Of a stretch of DNA of 64,000 nucleotides, positions 21,080 through 31,949 are shown in pieces; positions within the stretch are counted from its first letter, which is position 1; each line of letters begins with the position of its first letter. Under the pieces are notes generated by a model. It searched no databases. It was not told the origin of the DNA and worked only from the letters and a program-made list of their open reading frames with translations. This DNA is from Tipula vernalis (lineage: Eukaryota; Arthropoda; Insecta; Diptera; Tipulidae): positions 326,713,106 through 326,777,105 of the forward strand of contig OY282558.1 of NCBI GenBank assembly GCA_958295665.1, written 5' to 3'. Made by a program: the position numbers and the translations under genes.

Positions 21080-23965
21080 TTTATGACCGTAATCAGCAAC
21101 CTTAATCTCTCTACTGAAAGCTCTTATAGCAGGGCAAGGGAACAAATCGAAATTGAGACCCAAGAAAGACAAATCCGAAGAAATAAAATGACTGATGAGC
21201 AGAGAAAAGTTATTAACCGAGACAATCAATGAATGATTGACGCAGACAAATTGCATACATATCAGAAAATAGAATATTTGGCAATTGCTCCTCGGAGATC
21301 TTCATATGTAATTGATGAAATAGCTGAACATTCATGTGGCAAAATGGATGGTATCTATGCTTATTGTTATAAATGAGGCATATAACGAAGAAAATAAAAA
21401 TATCGCCAGTTTTTAATCGATCTGTTTCAAAATACAGATTCGAAATCAAGGAATTTCCAAACTATATTCGAAGATACAACAGCGTATTATCAATGGCAAG
21501 AAGGACTTTGAGTCATATATACATGATATAGAATATGTACATATGTATATGGTTATATCTGTTCGAACAGCTGATAAACGACGATACAGCTCAAAATTCT
21601 GGCAAAATTCTGGGGAAATTCTGGCGAACCACCGTTTGATAGAGAAAATCGATTACAACGACTTAGTATTTTAGATGGAGTTGTAGATACTTTAACATAT
21701 CCAATTATATACTCACATGGAGGAAGTGGGTGGGATATGACACTTAAAACTACAAATGGTAGCAATCTCACTCACCTTCAATATTATTCATTTATATTTC
21801 AACAAAGAGAAGGTGTTAATCAATTTTTACTCTGGAAGAAATTAACTCACCAATTTATTGTGGATTACTATTGTATGATGGAAGCAAATAGATTACATTT
21901 TCTAAGAATTAACCAACCAGCAATACGAAATGATAGCTATACAGGACTTCAGGACTATCTTTTATCAGACTCCAATGAAAAAGTGGGAAAGCCAGTTATT
22001 TTACCATCAACATTTTCAGGGAGCCCGAGATATATGCAGCAAAATTATTAGGATGCCATGGCAATAGTAAGAGCGTTTGGAAAACCAGATTTGAACAGAA
22101 CATATTTATCCTAACCAGAATTCTGCTGATAGACCAGATTTAATAGCTCCCATCTTTAATCTTAAGCTTCAAGAATTTATTAATTTATTATCATCTGGTA
22201 AACTGTTTGACTCGTGTACGGCTTATGTTTACACCATAGAATTTCAAAAGAGAGGACTTCCACATGCCGATATATTAGTTTTTTTATCAAACAAAAATTG
22301 TACAGATCCAGATTATATTGGCCAGCAATTGATTCCAGTCCACGTTTATACCAATTATTTGCTAAGCACATGATTCACGGTCCATATGCGGTTCTTATAA
22401 TCCTGCACCTCCGCTCCATATATGGACAATGGTAAATGTATCAACAATTATCCTTTTTCTTTTAATGACTGTATACGTCTGCTAATGGAAATGGTTATCC
22501 TTTTTATAAAAGAAGCAACAATTGTACGTTTATTGAAAAAGCCTTTGGTGGTAAAACCATAAGAATAAATAATAACTATGTGATTCCATTTAACAGCTAT
22601 CTATTCTAGCATTTTAATCGTCATATTAACTTTGAGGTATGTGCAACAGTTAAGTCAGTAAAATACCTTCATAAATAAATATATTAGGAACACGATCGGT
22701 AAAAATTCTAATGTCAAATAATGAAGTTTTCAGCATGATGAAATTACTCAGTATCTCGATTCAAGATATCTGAGTGCACCGAAAAGCATATGGAGGATCT
22801 TTAAAATGGACGACAAATCTCATGTAGTGTATAGATTAGCTTTACATTTAGAAAACGAACAAAATATAGTATTCCAAGAAGGTCGGGAAACTGAAGCGTT
22901 CCAAAGAGCACAAAAGAAACTTACTACTTTGACCGCATGGTTCAAATTGAACTTGAATGATAACTCAGCTAGAAATATGTTGTACTCGAATATTCCGATA
23001 TGCCATACTTTTGACAATAACTTAAATGTATGGAGAGCTAGAAAATATAATAAAACGGAAAAAGTTATTGGACTTATATATAATATATCTGTAAATCAAA
23101 GTGAACTGTTTTATTTAAGACTGCTTTTATTAAATGTCAAAGGAGTAACATCATTTACTGATATTCGTAGTGTAGACAATATCGTATATTCTACGTATAA
23201 GGAAGCGTCCATCCAGCGAAAACTATTGTGCGACGACAATGAATGAGAAAGTACCATTAATGAAGCAATCCAATATCAAATGCCAAACCAATTACGGCAA
23301 TTATTTGCATATACCATACATGCATATTTTGCAGCCCACAAAACGCCTTATATTTAAGGAACAAATACAAAGAACATTTAATAGAGGATTTTAAGATTAT
23401 TTATCAAAATGATGAAATAGTTACAATAAGGCTCTTACAAACATCAAGGAACTCTTTATTTTACTTAAAAGAACATTTTCGGAGTTTGATTTACCAATTC
23501 CTAATATTACAATTGAAAGATCAAACGATTGTGATACTAATTTAGAGAGAAGTTATGTTGAAGGAGTTTACGTCCGGAACAAAAATGAATCTTCGATATA
23601 CGTAATTACTAAAGCAATCAATTTTGACTCCGATCATCCTAAATGTTTCTTTATTGATCGTCCAGCTAGTACTGGCAAAACATATTTATACAACGTTCTA
23701 CTAAGTTTTTTTTAGAGGAAATGTGTTTAATGGAGCATAAGGAATTACATTATCTGGAGCGTCCACAGGTATTGCAGCTGGTGGTAAGACCATACATTCA
23801 CTATTCAAGATTCCCTTAAGTACCGATGAGATAATATTTTCAAGTATGATAAATCGAATTCCTGATTGGAAAACAATTAAAAATGCAAAACAATTAATCT
23901 TATTAGATAATTGCTCAATCTGTCATAAAAAAACGTTTTCAGCAATTGATAAATTACTATGAGAT
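21080..23965 (+). pseudogene. Helitron replicase-helicase, 5' part
   Basis: Broken plus-strand frames follow the order of a RepHel protein. Near 21160-21220 is the Arg-rich start with RRNKMTDEQRKVINRDNQ. At 21737-22051 the Helitron_like_N block is preserved in one frame: LLWKKLTHQFIVDYYCMMEA, then PSTFSGSPRYMQQNY. Near 22240-22270 is FQKRGLPHADILVFL, then at 22806-23246 a 146-codon frame of the inter-domain region. From about 23640 the helicase begins with RPASTGKTYLYNVLL, a Walker A box in which both flanking glycines are replaced. Stops and shifts are frequent. The helicase stops abruptly at about 23962, where an LTR element is inserted; it resumes at about 28650. Confidence 0.8.
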
Positions 23966-23967
23966 AT

Positions 23968-24631
23968 TGTTCTAGTTTATATATTAAGTTAAATAAATGA
24001 GATGTGATAATCTCTATTTTCTTACCTCTTTGTTCTTAATATATTTTTTTTTTTTTTCAAAACATAACAACACTTTCACTATAATTGATACACTTATATT
24101 TTCTTAACAAAATTCTTTCTTATATTTCGTTATATTCTTATATTGTTAACTTTTTCTATTTTATAGTAAAACTTGAACTGTTTTACTGTTAACTATGAAC
24201 TATCTAAATTTTAATAATGACTTTCTTTTGATTATAACTATAACTGTAACTATATCTGGATTGACTGAATTTAACTATAACTCTCGAACTATAAATATAA
24301 CTATCCCTTTCCTGTAAGAATTTCCATTATATATATATGGAAAATCTTACAAGCTAAGCGGAAACATATCATCGCGGAACATAACATTTTTATACGCGGA
24401 AATGCAATTTTGAAGAGTCGCGGAAAATTACGGAACAATGTTATGTTGATGAATATGTTTATTTTGCTATTTTACAACTTTAAATGGCCTTGATAAATAT
24501 TTATAATTATGCGCTTATTGTTTGTAATTTAATATTATGTAAGTGCGACTTACTAATTATAAATCAACCTTGAAAGTTGTATGACCGCGGAAATTGGCTT
24601 ATTATAAGTTAATATGTTGTGTTTTACAACA
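23968..24631 (-). repeat. Candidate 3' LTR (664 bp)
   Basis: On the minus strand it starts TGTTGTAAAACACAACA, directly after the purine tract, and ends TAGAACA next to the disrupted Helitron frame, so it has the TG...CA ends of an LTR. It includes AT-rich repeats of GTTATAGTTA type. No partner LTR is seen at the other end, so the call cannot be confirmed by identity of two LTRs. Confidence 0.45.
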
Positions 24632-25059
24632 TACCTCCCTTTCATATGAAGATTTTTCTGAAGGAAAAATCTTATGGGTCATATGTATGAAAATAGGCTT
24701 AGCGCTAAGATACTAATGATTATAAATAACAAGTTGTTCTTACTTTCTAATTTGTTGATGATTATATTGTGGCTTCGTTGCTTGCGTTGGATTTCTCATC
24801 TTATTTCTGGTTCTCTCGGAGTCAAACTTGTTAATGTTTCTTGGGTTTCAAATCAAGGTTGTTTTTCACTTCACAGTATTTTGGAAATTATTGGATTCTA
24901 TTTCACATCACCTTGGAAGCTTTGGATTGAATTTCACCGCATCTTGAAAGTTTTTGGTTATGGAGTCTCTGATTTTTTTTCCTCCAAATGATTTTGATAC
25001 TTCATGGTTTTATTGATTGGCTGATTGTTTTCGGAATAATAATGTGGGTTGTTCCTCTA

Positions 25060-25443
25060 TCAGGAGGGTCAGGTTCTGGTGTGTATTCGGTTGACAACAA
25101 AACACTTTCTTCAGCAAAATGATTCCGACGAATAATTCTCTTTGTCTCTTTAGCAGCTGAATGATCGTCCCCATTTACACTATCGGATGATGTTTGAAAT
25201 TGAATGCAAAATGTGATTTGAATGCATCTGTTGTAAAACGTGAACCATCGTGGTTTTGTGATATTCTTTCGAATAATAAGGTCGAAATTGATCAGGTTAT
25301 TATAATTTCTTGTACAACGGGCTTGATTTGTTGAATCTGCTGTTACGGTGAGTAGTATTTGACATCTTTCTAGAACCGCAAATAAATGTTCTTGTTCTGC
25401 TTGATGAACTCCATATTCATAAGTTGTCGTGCTTCGGCATGGC
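25060..25443 (-). pseudogene. Open block in LTR element, family unknown
   Basis: About 125 codons are open on the minus strand without an ATG at the start. Readable parts include AEQEHLFAVLERCQILLTV, NYNNLINFDLIIRKNITKP and FAEESVLLSTEYTPEPDPPD. Its place just inside the 3' LTR suggests a last ORF or an accessory gene. No catalytic motif is visible and I cannot name the family. Confidence 0.3.
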
Positions 25444-26929
25444 TCGATTTAGTATAATTAGTGATTGAATCGGTGTGTAAGTTGTCTTTGCTGTTCATAT
25501 GCCGCTCATGTGACCAATACCAAATGTTTTACCGGGAAATATTTATGTGTTCATTCTATTGATTTGTGCATGGTGAATTGAACTCCAGATTGCACCTGGA
25601 AATTTGCTTGGAAAGTGGTGATACTTTGTTGTGAGTCATATCAATTTGAGAAAACCATGTAACTTGTTCTGAACCCTTAAAACATTCTTTGACTATTGTT
25701 CTGCTTGATGAGTTATGGCCGTTGTGGTTACTGCTTCCTTATCTAATTACAATGATTTTGTTATGACTAAATAAAAAAAAGTATTTTGGATCATCTATTT
25801 TCAAATTAACTACTCTATATCAGAATGTTTCAACAAAATTTATTTTTATCCTAACCTAGGTTAACTTATATAAATTAAGCATAAGTAAGTGTTTAATTGT
25901 AAAAAAAAAAATGTTGGTTTTTGTAATGCAATTCGTTTTATTACGTATTGTGGAATTTATATTTTTTGTTAACTTGACTTTATATAATATGACTAATTAC
26001 TTTTTTTGACATTGTTAATGTATATCATATATGAAAATTTAGTTTGTTATTATTATTATTTTTACGAAAAAAAAAAATGTTTATGATCAATCTTATTTCT
26101 AAAAAATTTAAATTTGTGAGCTAAGTTTTTGTTTTTTTATGAAGCTACATTTTCTTCTAAATTGATTTCTTAAATAATTGAATTTAGGTTAGAGATTTAG
26201 ATCATCTCTCTGATAAGTTAGATATTTTAATCATTTTTTTCTTATTTGGTTATTATAAATTTTGGACTATATTTTCCTTTTTTGTTAATAATTTTGCTTA
26301 TAATTTATTTTTTTTCATGATTTATTATAAATTTAATGTTTTAATTTTGAGTGTTAGTTAAAATTTTGATCTTGACTTATGGGTCGAATTTAGACTTGTT
26401 TCCTCATGTTTGTTAGTATTTGCGACATGAGGGAAAAAGTGATTTTATTTATTAAGTGATTTTTTATTAAATCCTGCTAAATGCTGTTTTTTGCCTATGA
26501 TAAGAGTTTTCAACTCAGATAATAGCTTTTGTATAACTAAGAGTTTTAAGTTCTGATTTGTAATGAAATGAGGTTGAAATGACTTGAATTTGTTTTAATA
26601 GGGTTTCTATAGAATATTTCTGTTAGCGGAGGAGAGTAGAAAACAAAAATATTTCTTATTGTAGGGAATATTGCCTGATTTTCAGTCTTTCTTCAAACTA
26701 TTATTGTGTATATTTTGTTTTTAATCTTTTAAATTTTGATTGTGATCCAATAAATAATTACTATGAGCTAGGTTTAAATTGTGGATTTAGTCAATTTTAG
26801 GGTGAAATTATGGATTTATTAGAAAGAAAGGTTTGATTATGACTTCAATTTCTTTTTTTTTCTGGTTTTGTAGTTACGAACATTGTTTTGATAATGGTAA
26901 TACGGACTCTTTGAATTAGTTGATGTGCT
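25444..26929. other. Very AT-rich interior of the LTR element
   Basis: About 1.5 kb with no open frame of protein character. Where pol should lie, no YVDD, integrase zinc finger or RNase H signature can be read. Confidence 0.4.
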
Positions 26930-28230
26930 TTATGTGTGTGTAATCGGATACAACAGGTTTCCTAGTGTATTAATGCCTGATAACTGGTCTTGTCTGTGTT
27001 CTAAGCTAAAAAGAAAATTGGTGTCTCGTGTTGCCGGGGTTGCCTGAGTTGTGGTTGAAATTTTATTGTTTTCTGTTATTATATGTGATGTCATTGTAGT
27101 AGTAAGTTTACTAGGTTTGTGGGCTGGTATTGTAGCGGAAATTGAGTTTCTTGAGTGTTCATTAATTAATAGTTGAGAATCTGGTATTAGGGTGGAGTAT
27201 GTTGGTTTAATAATATTGTTCGATTCGGAACCGGATTTATTTATTTTAATGTCTGAAGCGGAACTCAAGGGATTTATTTTGGTGTCTGATATGGAACTCA
27301 GAGGATCAATTTTACTATTTTTAATGTTCCTTGATATTGAATTGCTCAAGATTGAATTCGTTGGATTAACTACTTTTTGATTATTTGACACAATGCTCGA
27401 TTTGCCTAAATAACTAATGCTCGAGACAGAACTCGGCTGAATGATCGAGACAGGGTTCGTTATATTGGATTGTTGCTTAATACTATTCGAGGTTACACTC
27501 GTTCTTGGATTTTTGATCGAGGCGAAACTCGATTCTTTTATTTTAGTATCTGAGGCAGAACTCAGAGGATTAACTTTGATAACTGAGGTGATACTCAGGG
27601 GATTTATTTTGATATCTCAGGTGGCACTCAGACAGCTATTATAAGAGTTCAAGGCGGAACTTGCAGGAACAACCGAGGTGGAACTCTGGCAGTTATTGTA
27701 ATTGTACGAGATGGTACTCGTAGGAATTACCGAGGCAGAACTCTGGTAGTTATTATGTAGGTACGAGACGGAACTCGTAGGAACTACCGAGGCAGAACTC
27801 TGGCAGTTATTATAAAGGTACGAGACGGAACTCGTAGGAACTACCGAGGCGGAACTCTGGTAGTTATTATTTAGGTACGAGATGGAACTCGTAGGAACTA
27901 CCGAGGCGGAACTCTGGCAGTTATTATTAAGGTACGAGACGGAACTCGTAGGAACTACCGAGGCGGAACTCTGGCAGTTATTATATAGGTACGAAAAAGA
28001 ATTTGTAGGAACTTTTGAAGCGGGGGTGTGATAGTTAGTAAGATATGCTGGGCTAGAACTCTTTTGTTTGTTTTGGTAATTTTCGGGAGCTGGACTCGTC
28101 TGAACTACAGCTGGTATTGCTGTTGCTCGACGAGTCCCTCTCCGTTTCCCTGCTGCTGGATAGAGTTGTCATCTTCAACTTCTTCTATGTAATTGATGGA
28201 CATCCTATGTAGGTCCTCTGCCAGTCGATT
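26930..28230 (-). pseudogene. Ser/Asn-rich gag-like ORF with 57-bp repeats, one nonsense codon
   Basis: Read on the minus strand from the primer site, a short coding block near 28230-28150 (NRLAEDLHRMSINYIEEVE) is followed after a frameshift by a frame open from about 28170 to the stop at 26930, over 400 codons. It is broken only by TGA at 27617-27619, where neighbouring repeat units read TCA, so a single C-to-G change made the stop. The first half is 6-7 copies of a 19-residue unit such as NNCQSSASVVPTSSVSYL; the second half is Ser/Asn/Ile-rich with degenerate SISDTKINPLSSASDTKI units. No zinc knuckle or protease is seen. Position suggests a gag product; function is not known. Confidence 0.5.
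27637..28010. repeat. 57-bp minisatellite, about 6.5 units
   Basis: Tandem units of the type GGTACGAGACGGAACTCGTA-GGAACTACCGAGGC-GGAACTCTGGCAGTTATTATAAA. The 57-bp period keeps the reading frame of the minus-strand ORF that contains it. Degenerate shorter units continue to about 27400. Confidence 0.9.
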
Positions 28231-28631
28231 TACACTCTGATTTTTACTTTATTAATTTTTTGTTGAATATTAATTAATTCATGTAACATCTAATATGCTA
28301 CCGGTGATTAGACCATTTTAAGTGTGTTTCGATTAACACGAGAAGTATATTAGTATTTACGAACAGTAATTCAACGAAACTGACTAATAGATAGAATTCT
28401 ATTTATTTAATTATATGATTTTAATATGTTTCGAAGATTGTGTGTGACTCTGATTTTCCCTAGGTTGACTCCTTTGTGGGGACCTTATCTGGTTGCTTAC
28501 TTGGTTTCTACTGGTTGGCTGGTAATTCTGCTGGCTTCTGTTTGGCTATGGGTGATGATTTTCGTCAAACCCTACCGTTATGGAAGATGATTTTCGTCAA
28601 ACCCTACCAGTAATTCCTCATGGCACCCGAT

Positions 28632-28640
28632 CTGATACCA
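28632..28640 (-). other. Candidate primer-binding site
   Basis: TGGTATCAG on the minus strand, the form complementary to initiator-Met tRNA in copia-type retrotransposons. It should be preceded by a 5' LTR ending in CA, but Helitron sequence begins within about 20 bp instead. Confidence 0.4.
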
Positions 28641-28649
28641 CATATTCAT

Positions 28650-29290
28650 GCCTCAAAACTTGCGAATTATGGACTAAATTTAAAATATGTATGTCACCTT
28701 AACACAAATATGAGAGTTTGTAACGACAACGATTTTTGAAATTGGTTGCTAGACATTGGTGAAGGTAAAATTAGAACTGTATTCTTTTTAGGAGAAAATA
28801 TAATTGAAATGGACTACTCCCGCTACATAAAAGAAACTTTAGTTACAAAAATATTTGGGTTTGAATTTACCCCGAATGATATCCATCTATTTCAAAACCA
28901 AGCAATTTTATGTCCCTTAAATTATGATACGTTAAAAATTTATGAAGATGTCTTAAATATACTGGAAGGTGACGTCAAAATATATAATAGTATAAACTCT
29001 ATAAATGCAGAGTCTACTGATCATGAATCGATACAACTATTTCCGGTAGAATATATACATCAATTAACATCATCCGGAATGCCCCCACATATACTTACTC
29101 TGAAAGTAGGAGCTATAGTCATGTTATTACGAAATTTCAATACTAAAATGCAATAAAAGATATGAAAAAATCTATAATCTTCGTTGAGATTTTAACTGAT
29201 ACAGCAAAAGGAACATTTGCTTTTATACCGAGAATTACTCTTATTCCAACAAATGCTATATGGAAATTAAAAGAGTTCAATTCATAGGAT
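28650..29290 (+). pseudogene. Helitron helicase, 3' part
   Basis: The helicase resumes with HLNTNMRVCN (about 28690), then WLLDIGEGK in the 136-codon frame at 28746-29156, then FPVEYIHQLTSSGMPPHILT and KVGAIVMLLRNFNTKMQ, which match the conserved C-terminal motifs of Helitron helicases. After a stop and shift, TFAFIPRITLIPTN leads to about 29285, just before the last motif would begin. Around 100 residues between the two halves are missing at the insertion site, so the insertion came with or after a deletion. Confidence 0.8.
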
Positions 29291-29559
29291 GTCGTAATTT
29301 TTTGTTTTTGATTTGTGGTCGTTGTTTCAAGTTTCTTTTCAATGCATTTGGATTAACTAGGGGTTGGCGGTTATTTTGGCCAACTTAAGAAACGAGCTAA
29401 ACTACAGTTGACGGCCAAAATAAATTTCTACATGTACATATTCATTAGTCTGGGATAACTTTTTACGCACAGACCGACGTGTATTTTGTTTTATCATGTG
29501 AAATGTGATTCAAGTTTAGCATCTTTATCAACTAATTTGTTTTTAATTTATAGCATATA

Positions 29560-30020
29560 AGCAAAAAAAATTGAATTTAACAATATTTAATAATATTTTG
29601 TGATAACAAAATTATTTTACGTCAAGCATAGTTTCAAATATTAAAATCCCCTGCCAAGATAATTAAAATGGTAAACAAATTGAGAGTTGAGTGAGAATAA
29701 AATTTAGTATAAAAAGGAAAAAATCTTGAAAGTATATTATCAAAGCATAACCCGATCTCGTTGATCACACTCATAATATTTTATATTTTAAAAACAATAA
29801 AATTTCACAGTTACTAAAATGGCCGGAGCTGAATGTTACTACAGAGATTGGACAGTCACTTGCACATTTTAATCTAAAGGTGAAATCGTTTAAATAAAAT
29901 TTGTTCAAATTTTAAATTCTTCAAATTTCTACAGATTCCAAATTACAACGCAATTAACAAACTACGATGGGACAAGCACTACGAACTGGATACAATTTAA
30001 GACGGCTGCTGTAAGAACTA
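29560..30020 (+). other. Small spliced unit, copy 3
   Basis: TATAAA at 29709-29714 is followed 110 bp later by CTAAAATGG with ATG at 29819. The 17-codon ORF (29819-29872; MAGAECYYRDWTVTCTF) is nearly identical to copies 1 and 2. The donor is at 29880 and the acceptor ends at 29934, a 55-nt intron. Exon 2 differs much more from the other copies than exon 1 does, but keeps the GCTGCTGTAAG word. The +1 frame crosses the junction into IPNYNAINKLRWDKHYELDT and a stop. Upstream sequence shares words such as CCCCTGCCAAGATAATTA with copy 2. Confidence 0.5.
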
Positions 30021-31940
30021 TCTACCTATCATTATTATTAAAATGAGATTGAATAAATTGCATTAAAAAATATTTTTTTAGAATTTATATTTTAACTTTA
30101 ATAATTTACATTTCGTCGTCTAAGTGTTATAGGGTTCTAAACGACATTTTTTGAAAAAAATGAGATATTGATGATATTTAGGTTCTGCTATAAAGTACAC
30201 ATTTCCTGTTTGAAGTTCTATCCGCTTTTTTACCATACATTTTTGGCACAAAGTTCTATTTGACTATAGAACTTTTCGTATCAAAGTGAAATTGATTGAA
30301 AAATACATTGAAATTAAGTTAAATAGAACTTTATATTTGTACATTTGCAGTATAGGACTTTATAATTTTCGATTCTATCACAAAATTTTATAGGTTCTAT
30401 ATCTGCTACTGGCTTATATTCGACTTAATATTACAAAGTTCTAAAGGCTCATAGAACTGAAAAAGCTGAAAAAAATGGGTTTACGAAACAAAGTTCTATC
30501 ATAAAATTAGAAAACCAATTATTTAATGAAAAGTTTATTTTATTCACAAAAATCTTGATATTATATGGTTAATACGTTTAGAATATCCGTAAAAAGCAAC
30601 TGTTCTGCTTTTTAATCATTTGTCTTTAAAATTAACTACCCGAAAATCTTGAATCATCGATATCTCAAAACAACTCACATGTCACATAGATTATAGAACC
30701 TTATAATCCTTAGGCGACGATTTGCTAAATAGGCAGACTTTTTCCATTGGAAATTTGGATTGAGCCAATTGAATTGATAGTTTCTTCTTACATTTTGCAT
30801 CATTCAACGAACAAAAAAAAATGTAAATACCTGCCACAAGACAACTCGCAATCGAGAATTCCTGTCTCGAGAATTGTCGAGACTTTAAAATTGTTGTTAA
30901 ATGTCGTTTCTCGAGAAATATTATTTGATTAATTTTGGGAATTTTTTATCTCGGGAATGTTTAAAACACTAATTTTATTTTCTCTGGAGAGAGAGTACAA
31001 GACCGGCCTTCCCCATCTAGGGGCTCGGGTGCAAAAATTAAATAGTTTGGCTTAAAAGTAAATGATAAAATTAATGAACTCATTGATTTTGATACCAAAA
31101 TATTACAGCCATTTCACAAAGCTGATTCGTAGGCAGTTACACCCAATTACCAATGCTTACCAAAAACTCGAATATTAAATGATCGTTTCACGTGAACCGC
31201 GTCTATATTTATACGGGAGTTTCCTGCCTTACTACCACAGCAAGGATCACTTCTTCAGTGATTATTAAAATTGGCGATGCTATATTTCTAATTAGCCGAA
31301 GTCCTTGAATTCGCCGCCACAAGGTTCTGAGCGATGATAGAGAGGGTTTTGACTATAAAACATTAGAGAATCAGAATTTTATTAATTTTTGGAGTCCAAA
31401 ATATTGTGAATTTTGAAGATTCTCATCATTGCAGTAAAAGTACTCTGTTTTCTCTTCGGCCAATACTAAACTCAAAATGAAAATAATGTTTCTTCGTCAG
31501 GAAACATGAAATAAATCAATGCTATTGAAAATATTTTTTTGATAAATTTTTAGTAATTTAAAAAATTTAAAAATTATTGGGAAAAGTTTTAAAACTTCGA
31601 ATTGTCGTGAAATGAAATTCGTTAGGAAACAAAATTTTTGATTTCTTGGGAAATACAATTCCTAGGGAAATCGAAATTTCTGTAATGTTAGCATTATTGG
31701 TAAATTATGTTATTTTCATTATAATTTAATAACCATAACAATACCTACTCCAATTGCAACCTGGTATGGGACAACTGTTATACTGACAACATGCAAAACA
31801 TTATAAATTTTGACACGAAATCACCAATAAAATGTGAAATTTTGTATTTGTTTAGATTTTAAAATCATCCGCCAAATAATTTTGGCTCCATTTTTAAACT
31901 CATCCACCTGATGTCAGACACTTTGCATTAAAAGCCGATT
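30021..31940. other. AT-rich spacer with AGTTCTA-type word cluster
   Basis: No gene recognised. From about 30130 to 30710 the word AGTTCTA or its complement TAGAACT recurs about ten times in both orientations. A 61-codon plus ORF at 30747 has no domain. Confidence 0.4.
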
Positions 31941-31949
31941 AACAGAATT

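Larger units (their letters stand above)
23968..28650 (-). mobile_element. LTR retroelement inserted in the Helitron, 5' LTR missing
   Basis: This interval separates two halves of a Helitron helicase. Read on the minus strand, the right side has TGGTATCAG (28632-28640), which resembles the initiator-Met tRNA primer site used by Ty1/copia elements. The left side has a purine tract (GAAAGGGAGGTA) immediately before TGTTGTAAAACACAACA at 24631, the expected start of a 3' LTR. Between them are a Ser/Asn-rich ORF and a further open block, but no recognisable reverse transcriptase or integrase. It may be a non-autonomous or internally deleted copia-like element. Copia assignment rests mainly on the primer site. 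Confidence 0.5.

Noticed and set aside
24674..24991. 105-codon plus ORF with hydrophobic segments
   Set aside because: Lies just inside the putative 3' LTR on the strand opposite to the element and has no family resemblance.
27192..27644. Plus-strand ORFs rich in Leu/Glu/Ser opposite the repeat ORF
   Set aside because: Antisense readings of the 57-bp and related repeats; the primer site and purine tract place the element on the minus strand.
27637..28010. CRISPR-like array
   Set aside because: Units are contiguous 57-bp repeats with no unique spacers, in a eukaryotic retroelement ORF.
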